A DNA stretch of 6,271 bases, taken from Mucilaginibacter sp. Its GTDB lineage: Bacteria > Bacteroidota > Bacteroidia > Sphingobacteriales > Sphingobacteriaceae. Where the stretch lies: contig JAQBNY010000121.1 of assembly GCA_028288315.1 (NCBI GenBank), forward strand, positions 1 to 6,271. Reading direction: 5' to 3'. The stretch's first letter is position 1; every line of letters begins with the position of its first letter. The translations under genes were made by a program, and so were the position numbers. Positions 1 to 4,982 of the stretch are shown in pieces. The notes below the pieces were generated by a model. That model was not told where the DNA came from. It made no database searches and saw only the letters and a program-made list of their open reading frames with translations.

Positions 1-284
1 TTGGTTACGGTTTTGCTACAGCTACCGGTGTTTTACGCATGTATAACCGCGACCATTGGTTTAGCGATGTTATAGCCGGTGCTGGTTTGGGTATATTATC
101 TACCAAGGCTGCTTATTTACTTTATCCCTATATCCGCAACAGGCTTTTTAAAGCAGGCCGTGAAAAGGAGAAAAACAAGGATATGCCTCAGGAGTTAAAA
201 AAGCAACAAAGCCGCCGCAGTTCTATTCTGTTGCCTACTTATCAAAATGGAGCTTTAGGATTGCAGTTTGCAATGCAATTTTAA
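1..284 (+). CDS. PAP2-family phosphatase, C-terminal part (5' end outside window)
   Basis: The reading frame is open from base 3 and gives 93 residues before TAA. The ATG at 39 lies inside the conserved motif and is not the true start. Visible residues 12-22 carry the third PAP2 motif (R-x5-H-x3-D: R12, H18, D22 in LRMYNRDHWFSD). In this family the His is the phosphate-accepting nucleophile and the Asp assists it. The usual Ser before the Arg is Leu here. Motifs 1 and 2 lie upstream of the window. A hydrophobic stretch follows the motif (VIAGAGLGIL to about residue 42), then a basic, Lys/Arg-rich linker and a short tail ending LGLQFAMQF. Family members dephosphorylate lipid phosphates or pyrophosphates at the membrane; the substrate cannot be told from this fragment. 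The gene converges on the histidine kinase at 379-1629. Confidence 0.85.
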   Translation, partial: GYGFATATGVLRMYNRDHWFSDVIAGAGLGILSTKAAYLLYPYIRNRLFKAGREKEKNKDMPQELKKQQSRRSSILLPTYQNGALGLQFAMQF

Positions 285-339
285 TATGATGCCTTATTGA
301 AATATAATTGCGATAAGACACCCCGGCATAATAACTGGT

Positions 340-373
340 AACACAATAAGCGGCAAAGTCTGCTTATTGTGTT
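340..373. terminator. Hairpin between convergent genes, probable bidirectional terminator
   Basis: A perfect 12-bp inverted repeat (AACACAATAAGC at 340-351, GCTTATTGTGTT at 362-373) can extend inward by a G-T and a G-C pair, leaving a 6-nt loop. It lies 55 bp after the PAP2 stop and 5 bp before the kinase stop. On the plus strand a loose T-rich stretch follows (TTTGCATTTATT). On the minus strand there is no clear T-run, so termination of the kinase transcript is less certain. Confidence 0.7.
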
Positions 374-378
374 TGCAT

Positions 379-1629
379 TTATTCAAATGATACGGCAAAC
401 GTGTGTGTGTTTTTATGTAGCGAATAATTTAGTTTAAAGCCATAATTATCACATATTTGCTTACATAAGGTTAGCCCCAAGCCAATACCTTCAGACCCAT
501 CCGATTTATGAAATCTTTTTAACACCTGCTCAAAATTAAAGGTTCCGGTTCCGGTATTGCTTATGTTAAGTTGTTTGGTATCTAATACAATTTTTATCTC
601 ACCATTTGAATGATTATGCCTGATAGCATTGCTTATTAGATTATTGAGCAATACCTCCATAAGTAATTTACTTGCCTTAACCCGCTTATCCTGAAAATCT
701 GTTTGTAAGTTTATATTGAGCTGATGTATCATCTCTTCGTGCTGATATAAACATTCCTTTATCATCTTTTTAATATCAACCTCTTGATTATCATCCGTGA
801 TCAATCCATTTTCTATCTTAGCAAGAAGCAACATAGATTTATTAAGCCGGGTTAACCGCGTTACTGTACCATATAAATCATTCAGCAACTTGCTTTGTTT
901 ATCGGTAAATTCATCTGTTTGCACTAAGGTATCCAGTTTTGAATTGATAATAGAAATAGGCGTCATTAATTCATGAGAGGCATTTTCTGTAAAGGCTTTT
1001 AAGTTTTGGTAATCATTTTTTACCCTGTAAGCCATGGTGAGCATGGCATTGTCTAATTCTATAAATTCATCAATTTTAGATGGAATACTTTCAATATTAG
1101 TTTGGTTAGCCAGGCTAAACTCTTTCAGCTGGAAAAGTAACTTATAAAATGGCTGCCAGATACTCTTTAATATTACCCTGTTCAAAATCATTAACACAGC
1201 CAGGAGTATAACAATTACACCTATGGTTATCAGAAAGATAATTTTTATTAGATATTCGGTTTGTAATTTTGATTGAATAACCAATATCCTGTAATTCTGC
1301 CCCGAAACTTTTACAGAGGTAATAAGCGCCCGGCCTGGTTCAAGGTGAGTGCCCTTCATTTGATAAATGGTATCTAAAAATCTGCGCTTTATTTTTTTAT
1401 GACCAAAGGGCGTAAAAAATATTTGCTGGTGGCTTGATTCATAAACCTCGGGCAGGCGATGGTTAAGGCTTACGTAGTTAATAACTTCATTTTCTTCCAG
1501 AATCAGGTCTTCATCAATTTGGCTGGTTAAAATTCTGCTGATGGTGTAGTAATAAATGATGCCCGTAATTAGCATGAAAATTACGGTTACAGCTATAATA
1601 ATACGTTGATATTTATTAAGCAGTTTCAT
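379..1629 (-). CDS. Membrane sensor histidine kinase, partner of the OmpR-type regulator
   Basis: This 416-residue kinase has transmembrane segments at about 9-31 and 129-150, enclosing a periplasmic sensor region of about 97 residues with no recognisable domain. A HAMP-like linker spans about 151-205. The HisKA box has phosphoacceptor H219 in ASHELMTP; the E220/T223 pair (ExxT) fits combined kinase and phosphatase activity. The HATPase domain covers about 318-416, with an N box (N330, N334, N339) and a G2 box GIGLGL (381-386). The G1 box reads ISNTGTG, with Asn where most kinases have the adenine-contacting Asp; as I recall, Bacteroidota kinases of this type often show this, so it does not imply inactivity. 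The ATG overlaps the stop of the regulator gene by 4 bp (ATGA at 1629-1626), implying translational coupling. The pair very probably exchanges phosphate. The signal is unknown. Confidence 0.95.
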   Translation of the reverse strand: MKLLNKYQRIIIAVTVIFMLITGIIYYYTISRILTSQIDEDLILEENEVINYVSLNHRLPEVYESSHQQIFFTPFGHKKIKRRFLDTIYQMKGTHLEPGRALITSVKVSGQNYRILVIQSKLQTEYLIKIIFLITIGVIVILLAVLMILNRVILKSIWQPFYKLLFQLKEFSLANQTNIESIPSKIDEFIELDNAMLTMAYRVKNDYQNLKAFTENASHELMTPISIINSKLDTLVQTDEFTDKQSKLLNDLYGTVTRLTRLNKSMLLLAKIENGLITDDNQEVDIKKMIKECLYQHEEMIHQLNINLQTDFQDKRVKASKLLMEVLLNNLISNAIRHNHSNGEIKIVLDTKQLNISNTGTGTFNFEQVLKRFHKSDGSEGIGLGLTLCKQICDNYGFKLNYSLHKNTHTFAVSFE

Positions 1630-2303
1630 GTATCAGTAAACTTATATCCCATGCCGTAGGCAGCCTGTATATAATCATTAGAACCAGCCTCAACCAGCTT
1701 TTTGCGAATGTTTTTAATATGCGAATAAATGAAATCGAAGTTGTCTGCAATGTCTATGCTATCTCCCCATAAATGTTCAGCTATTGCACTTTTTGATACA
1801 ACTTTGCCCTTATTAGCAATAAAATAAAGAAGCAGCGAATATTCCTTACGAGTGAATTTAACAGATTGTTTATTAATAGTAACCATTTTAGCGGCCAGAT
1901 CTATATTTATTTCATTAAATATAAGCGTACTATTTCCGTTGAAAGATCTACGCCTAACAATTGCCGTAACGCGAGATTTTAATTCCGAAAGATGGAAGGG
2001 TTTGGTAAGGTAATCATCGGCGCCAAGGTCAAGACCTATAATTCGGTCATCTAACGAATTCTTGGCAGATATTATCAGCACTCCATCATTATATTGATTA
2101 GCTTTCAAATGCCTGATAATATCAAGTCCGTTGCCTTGTGGTAGGGTAAGATCAAGTATAATGCAATCATAACGGTAAACGCTAACCTTTGCTAAAGCCG
2201 AAGTAAAGTCATAGGCGATTTCACATACGCTATCACCTTCATTAAAATAAGTTTCAATGCTTTCCCTTAAACCGGGCTCGTCTTCTACAATAAGTATCTT
2301 CAC
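1626..2303 (-). CDS. OmpR/PhoB-family response regulator
   Basis: This 225-residue protein is normal length for the family. The receiver domain (1-118) has the acidic pair E7/D8 with E9 after it (VEDEP), phosphoacceptor D51 (ILDLTLP), S79 in the Thr/Ser switch position, and K101 followed by Pro. The winged-helix DNA-binding domain covers about 127-223, with the recognition region near IYSHIKNIRKKL (192-203) and the C-terminal wing QAAYGMGYKF (213-222). The start is GTG at 2303-2301; it begins directly at the first receiver strand (MKILIVEDE), so no other start fits. No Shine-Dalgarno sequence is visible, as usual in Bacteroidota. Its stop overlaps the kinase start by 4 bp. It probably regulates transcription when phosphorylated by that kinase; target genes are unknown. 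A transposon-like insertion begins 79 bp upstream of the start. Confidence 0.95.
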   Translation of the reverse strand: MKILIVEDEPGLRESIETYFNEGDSVCEIAYDFTSALAKVSVYRYDCIILDLTLPQGNGLDIIRHLKANQYNDGVLIISAKNSLDDRIIGLDLGADDYLTKPFHLSELKSRVTAIVRRRSFNGNSTLIFNEINIDLAAKMVTINKQSVKFTRKEYSLLLYFIANKGKVVSKSAIAEHLWGDSIDIADNFDFIYSHIKNIRKKLVEAGSNDYIQAAYGMGYKFTDT

Positions 2304-2353
2304 GCTTTAAAGTTAGCAGATAAAATTGAAGAAACTTCGTTGTTTATTAATTA

Positions 2354-2382
2354 CAAAAAGAGATAATTGATATTAAAGCAAA
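2354..2382 (-). promoter_or_regulatory. Possible Bacteroidota-type promoter of the OmpR-type regulator operon
   Basis: Read on the minus strand, TTTG (2382-2379) is followed after 17 bp by TCTTTTTG (2361-2354). This matches the Bacteroidota pattern TTTG / TAnnTTTG with one mismatch, the A of TA. A start about 7 bp further on would leave a leader of roughly 45 nt. The TTTG box lies within the left target duplication, so the insertion would abut the -33 element. This is a weak, pattern-based call in very AT-rich DNA. Confidence 0.3.
2375..2382. repeat. Left target-site duplication (AAAGCAAA)
   Basis: This 8-bp sequence directly abuts the outer end of the left inverted repeat and is identical to bases 2986-2993, which abut the right repeat. 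This is the mark of a transposition event with 8-bp staggered cuts. Confidence 0.9.
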
Positions 2383-2405
2383 GGTAGTGTCTCAGTTTGA
2401 AATTT
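2383..2405. repeat. Left terminal inverted repeat
   Basis: This 23-bp repeat begins GGTAGTGTCTC at its outer end and ends GAAATTT on the inner side. It is the reverse complement of 2963-2985 except at the third outer base (T here, C in the right repeat read inward). Its inner half starts a short tandem of TTTGAAA / TTTGAAT (2396-2402 and 2403-2409). Confidence 0.92.
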
Positions 2406-2532
2406 GAATGATGAACCAAAGAAAAGAGGAAAGTACTTACGCAGGAAAGTAAAAGAAATGAATTAGTGTATGACTAAAAATAAAGCGAGATTTGAAAAGG
2501 CAAAGTGAGCAACCCATAACTCAATATTTCAT
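2406..2532. other. Non-coding leader inside the mobile element
   Basis: This 127-bp stretch lies between the left repeat and the DUF1801 start and is markedly purine-rich on the plus strand, especially 2414-2462. It holds a 9-bp direct repeat AGGAAAGTA (2427-2435 and 2443-2451, 16-bp period) and a further TTTGAAA (2491-2497) like those in the left end. It presumably contains the promoter for the DUF1801 gene, but I find no convincing TTTG / TAnnTTTG pair. The repeats could be transposase or regulator binding sites; that is conjecture. Confidence 0.45.
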
Positions 2533-2964
2533 ATGAACGTACAAGAACAAATCAAAAAGTATATTAATAGCCAACCTGAACCAAAACGTAGTGACATGCA
2601 ACAGTTGCATATGCTCACACTTCAAGTATTACCAGAATGTAAATTATGGTTCGAAGACGGTAAAAACAGTGAAAATCAAACTATTAGTAACCCAACTATA
2701 GGATATGGATTTCACACCATGAAATATGCTGATGGAAAAACCAGAGAGTTTTTTCAGATTGGTATGAGTGCAAATAAAACCGGAATCTCTATCTATATAC
2801 TTGGTATCAAGGATAAGGCATACTTAGCCCAAACGTACGGAAAAGAACTAGGCAAGGCGAGCGTGAGCGGGTATTGCATTAGGTTCAATAATCTAAAAGA
2901 TATAAACACTAATATACTTGAAGCGGCAATACGATATGGGGTTGAGGTTACAAGTGAAAATTAA
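2533..2964 (+). CDS. DUF1801 domain protein, passenger of the mobile element
   Basis: This 143-residue soluble protein shows the DUF1801 family pattern along its whole length: an N-terminal helix (about 4-32, with PEPKRSDMQQLH), a core with CKLWFEDG (36-43), NPTIGYGFHTMKYADG (53-68), the strand EFFQIGMSANKTGISIYILG (72-91), then LGKASVSGYCIRF (106-118) and a C-terminal helix (LKDINTNILEAAIRYG, 121-136). No signal peptide or membrane segment is seen. DUF1801 proteins have a frataxin-like fold, and the Bacillus subtilis member Fra (YdhG) has been described as an iron chaperone; whether this distant relative binds iron is unknown. The frame is intact, so the gene is probably functional. No ribosome binding site is evident. 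The TAA stop at 2962-2964 overlaps the inner edge of the right terminal repeat. The gene points towards the kinase gene, whose stop lies 29 bp away. Confidence 0.9.
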   Translation: MNVQEQIKKYINSQPEPKRSDMQQLHMLTLQVLPECKLWFEDGKNSENQTISNPTIGYGFHTMKYADGKTREFFQIGMSANKTGISIYILGIKDKAYLAQTYGKELGKASVSGYCIRFNNLKDINTNILEAAIRYGVEVTSEN

Positions 2965-2985
2965 ATTTCAAACTGAGACACTGCC
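2963..2985. repeat. Right terminal inverted repeat
   Basis: This copy reads AAATTTCAAACTGAG inward-to-outward and ends ACACTGCC at its outer edge. It pairs with 2383-2405 with one mismatch. Its first two bases are the last two bases of the DUF1801 stop codon. Confidence 0.92.
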
Positions 2986-2993
2986 AAAGCAAA
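2986..2993. repeat. Right target-site duplication (AAAGCAAA)
   Basis: This is the exact copy of 2375-2382. It begins at the first base after the right inverted repeat and ends at the base before the kinase stop codon (TTA at 2994-2996), so the insertion left the kinase reading frame intact. Confidence 0.9.
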
Positions 2994-4736
2994 TTATACC
3001 GGTACACTAAAATAAAAGCGGCTACCCACTCCAATTTCACTTTCAACTCCAATATATCCACCTTGGGCATTAATAAAATCTTTTGAAATAGCTAAACCTA
3101 AGCCCGAGCCTGATTTATTCTGCCCATCTGTTGGTACCTGAAAATAACGGTCAAACAGGCGTTTTTGATAAGTTTCATCAATGCCTTTGCCAAAATCTCT
3201 AACAGAAAATTCAACCCGGTCATTATTTGCTAACACCTGTATAATGATTTTTGATTTTTCGGCGCTGTAACGTAACGCGTTGGATAGGAAATTAACCAGC
3301 ACCCAGGCAGTTTTTTCTATATCAACATGTATATCTGGCAAATTTTCACCTTTTAAAATCTCCAGTTTAACTTGTTTTTGATCTGCCAGGAATTGGACAG
3401 AACCTATGGCATAATCAACTATTTGCATTGGGTTTACCGGTACAAAGTTGAGCTGTATATTGCCTGTTTCTATTTGAGATAATTCAAGCAGTTCGCTGGT
3501 TATTTTAAGCAAGCGGTCATTATCATCTTTAATGTGGTTAATTAATTGCTCCTGCTCTTGATTAATGGTGCCTATACGCTCGTCATTCAGTAATTTTAAA
3601 CTCATCTTTATTGATGCAATAGGCGTTCTTAGTTCATGGGATATGGTAGCTATAAAGTTGGTTTTAGCCTCATCCCGTTCCTGAAATTCGGTAATGTTTT
3701 TAAGAATATATACTTTGCCGGCAGATTGATTTGCCACTTGAAGCACGCCCTTTGTTTGGCCCATTTTTGGCACTACTATACTGCTGCTTTGCATCTGGAA
3801 GTATGCTTCCCGGCCATCCAATACTATTTTATAGGGTTTAATGGTAGTATCATCTTTTAGAATAGATTTAAACAGATCATTACTTTTTATTAGTTGATTG
3901 GTATTTTGGCCTATCACTTTATTATCTGTAATATTTAAAATTTTACGAGCGGCATCGTTCATAAAAAGCACCTCTTCCTTTTCATTTATACCGATGATGG
4001 CATCCTGCATTTGCTCAATTATTGTTTCAATGCGTCGTTTTTCAGATATAACGGTAGCCAGATTGCTATTCTCCCAATCGTTTAAGCGTGTAGCCATTTG
4101 GTTAAAAGCACTTGCCACTTCGGCAAATTCATCGTTTTGCTCAAAATGAAGTCGCTTGTTGTAGTTTTTTTCTCCAATCTCACGGATACCCTCCAGCAAT
4201 GCACGCAGCGGGTTAGCAATAAAGCCAGGAAAATTTACACTAAAGCTAAACAACACTAAAAAAGTAAAGCTGCCCACCAAACCCAAAAATAGTGTAGCCC
4301 TATTCACAGATGCACGGGCATTATCATTTTTACGTACAATGGCATGCATGTTTAATCTTTCTATTTCGCGAAGATTATGCCTTATATCTCTTACAAATTG
4401 TGGGTTTACAGCGTTTTGTTTTGAACTTTTAAATAATTCAAAAGTACTGCGCAGGTTTTTGGTAATTTCTTTTTCGCCCGGTTCAGTTATATTATGTTCC
4501 TGCTTTAAAAGGTAGTTGTTAAATTTTGTAGTGGCTAAAGTACTAAGCGGCAAATCATTGTCATCTAAAACTGTACGCATATCGCGTGCAAAGCTTAACG
4601 ATTCATAGTTGTTTTTGAGAATGGTTTTAGCATTTTCAGATATATCGCGGATATAAAACAAGGATGTAGCGCCAAAAAATAGCACCACTACAAATAAAAA
4701 GCCGAATCCCAGCCGGAGTTTTGTTCTTACTTTCAT
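2994..4736 (-). CDS. Membrane sensor histidine kinase with HAMP and PAS domains
   Basis: This 580-residue kinase has transmembrane segments at about 9-29 and 148-170, with a helical-looking periplasmic sensor of about 118 residues between them. A HAMP domain follows (about 171-222, with P176 and the second helix around DEFAEVASAFNQMATRL). The PAS domain spans about 233-345 and runs through a short linker into HisKA, phosphoacceptor H367 in ISHELRTP. HATPase motifs are complete: N box N482/N486, G1 box D514-x-G516-x-G518, F box LFDRYF (527-532) and G2 box GSGLGL (543-548). The architecture resembles KinB-type kinases that pair with NtrC-type regulators. The gene directly upstream on this strand is such a regulator, so they are likely partners. 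A terminator-like hairpin and 246 bp separate the two genes, so this kinase probably also has its own promoter. Bacteroidota kdp loci can carry similar pairs, but nothing in the window shows a potassium link. Confidence 0.95.
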   Translation of the reverse strand: MKVRTKLRLGFGFLFVVVLFFGATSLFYIRDISENAKTILKNNYESLSFARDMRTVLDDNDLPLSTLATTKFNNYLLKQEHNITEPGEKEITKNLRSTFELFKSSKQNAVNPQFVRDIRHNLREIERLNMHAIVRKNDNARASVNRATLFLGLVGSFTFLVLFSFSVNFPGFIANPLRALLEGIREIGEKNYNKRLHFEQNDEFAEVASAFNQMATRLNDWENSNLATVISEKRRIETIIEQMQDAIIGINEKEEVLFMNDAARKILNITDNKVIGQNTNQLIKSNDLFKSILKDDTTIKPYKIVLDGREAYFQMQSSSIVVPKMGQTKGVLQVANQSAGKVYILKNITEFQERDEAKTNFIATISHELRTPIASIKMSLKLLNDERIGTINQEQEQLINHIKDDNDRLLKITSELLELSQIETGNIQLNFVPVNPMQIVDYAIGSVQFLADQKQVKLEILKGENLPDIHVDIEKTAWVLVNFLSNALRYSAEKSKIIIQVLANNDRVEFSVRDFGKGIDETYQKRLFDRYFQVPTDGQNKSGSGLGLAISKDFINAQGGYIGVESEIGVGSRFYFSVPV

Positions 4737-4800
4737 GATCGTTTATTAAAACATTTTTCTGCTGTTTGCCAACACAAAATGGTTGTCACCCTTGATTAGT

Positions 4801-4817
4801 AGCCAATGCAGATGCCA
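4801..4817 (-). promoter_or_regulatory. Weak sigma-54-like (-24/-12) site upstream of the PAS/HAMP kinase
   Basis: On the minus strand the sequence TGGCATCTGCATTGGCT has a perfect -24 core (TGGCA) and a TTG at the correct -12 spacing. The following base is G where sigma-54 promoters have a highly conserved C. Transcription from it would start near 4790, about 53 bp before the kinase ATG. The adjacent sigma-54 activator gene makes the site worth noting, but the mismatch keeps confidence low. Confidence 0.25.
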
Positions 4818-4845
4818 GTTTTTTGATATTCAATATAACTGATTG

Positions 4846-4861
4846 TTAATTAGTCAATTAA
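4846..4861. repeat. Small palindrome TTAATT-AGTC-AATTAA
   Basis: A perfect 6-bp inverted repeat with a 4-bp centre lies about 30 bp upstream of the sigma-54-like site on the minus strand. It could be a regulator binding site, but AT-rich palindromes of this size arise easily by chance. Confidence 0.25.
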
Positions 4862-4896
4862 AATGAAACAACACTTAAGTATCATAATGCTGAAAC

Positions 4897-4923
4897 AAAA
4901 AAACCATCCAAAATGGAATGGTT
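4897..4923 (-). terminator. Rho-independent terminator after the NtrC-type regulator
   Basis: Read on the minus strand, AACCATTCC, loop ATTTT, GGATGGTT forms a short hairpin: a 6-bp outer stem, one bulged base and a 2-bp inner stem. It runs into seven T's (4903-4897), two of them within the stem. It lies 60 bp after the stop codon of the NtrC-type gene and about 160 bp before the next gene, so it would separate the two transcripts at least partly. The stem is modest, so leakage is likely. Confidence 0.6.
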
Positions 4924-4982
4924 AATTGCCAATATGAAAAGATGGCTGCCCGGTATTTTTAATTGATTAAAAAACCACGAAA

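Larger units (their letters stand above)
2383..2985. mobile_element. 603-bp transposase-less insertion carrying a DUF1801 gene
   Basis: The element is bounded by 23-bp terminal inverted repeats (22 of 23 positions match) and flanked by exact 8-bp direct repeats. It contains a 127-bp non-coding leader and one complete plus-strand gene of the DUF1801 family, and no transposase. It therefore looks like a non-autonomous mobile cassette (a MITE with a passenger, or mobile insertion cassette) moved in trans by a transposase recognising the same ends. An 8-bp duplication fits families such as IS256 and IS1595, but I cannot assign the family from the ends. It sits immediately beyond the stop codon of the PAS/HAMP kinase and 79 bp upstream of the OmpR-type regulator. 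Its gene is oriented against both neighbours. Near-intact ends and an exact duplication suggest a fairly recent insertion. Confidence 0.88.

Noticed and set aside
240..284. C-terminal tail of the PAP2 protein (LGLQFAMQF) as an outer-membrane beta-strand sorting signal
   Set aside because: The final Phe and alternating pattern are suggestive, but there is too little of the protein to support a beta-barrel, and PAP2 proteins are normally helical inner-membrane enzymes.
2408..2452. 14-codon frame starting ATGATG in the element leader
   Set aside because: It is too short, has no ribosome binding site, resembles nothing I recognise and overlaps the direct repeats.
2418..2477. Short frame in the element leader (KEKRKVLTQESKRNELVYD) faintly resembling the basic N-terminus of some transposase first proteins
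   Set aside because: It has only 19 codons, has no start codon, is closed upstream by two TGA codons, and the resemblance is to IS3-type proteins, whose ends and target duplications do not match this element.
3636..4149. Plus-strand open frames opposite the PAS/HAMP kinase (3636-3860 and 3898-4149)
   Set aside because: The kinase on the opposite strand has full-length domain matches; these frames have no recognisable domain and are antisense by-products of its codon use.
4863..4925. 20-codon plus-strand frame (MKQHLSIIMLKQKNHPKWNG)
   Set aside because: It runs through the minus-strand terminator hairpin, has no family resemblance and is easily explained by chance.
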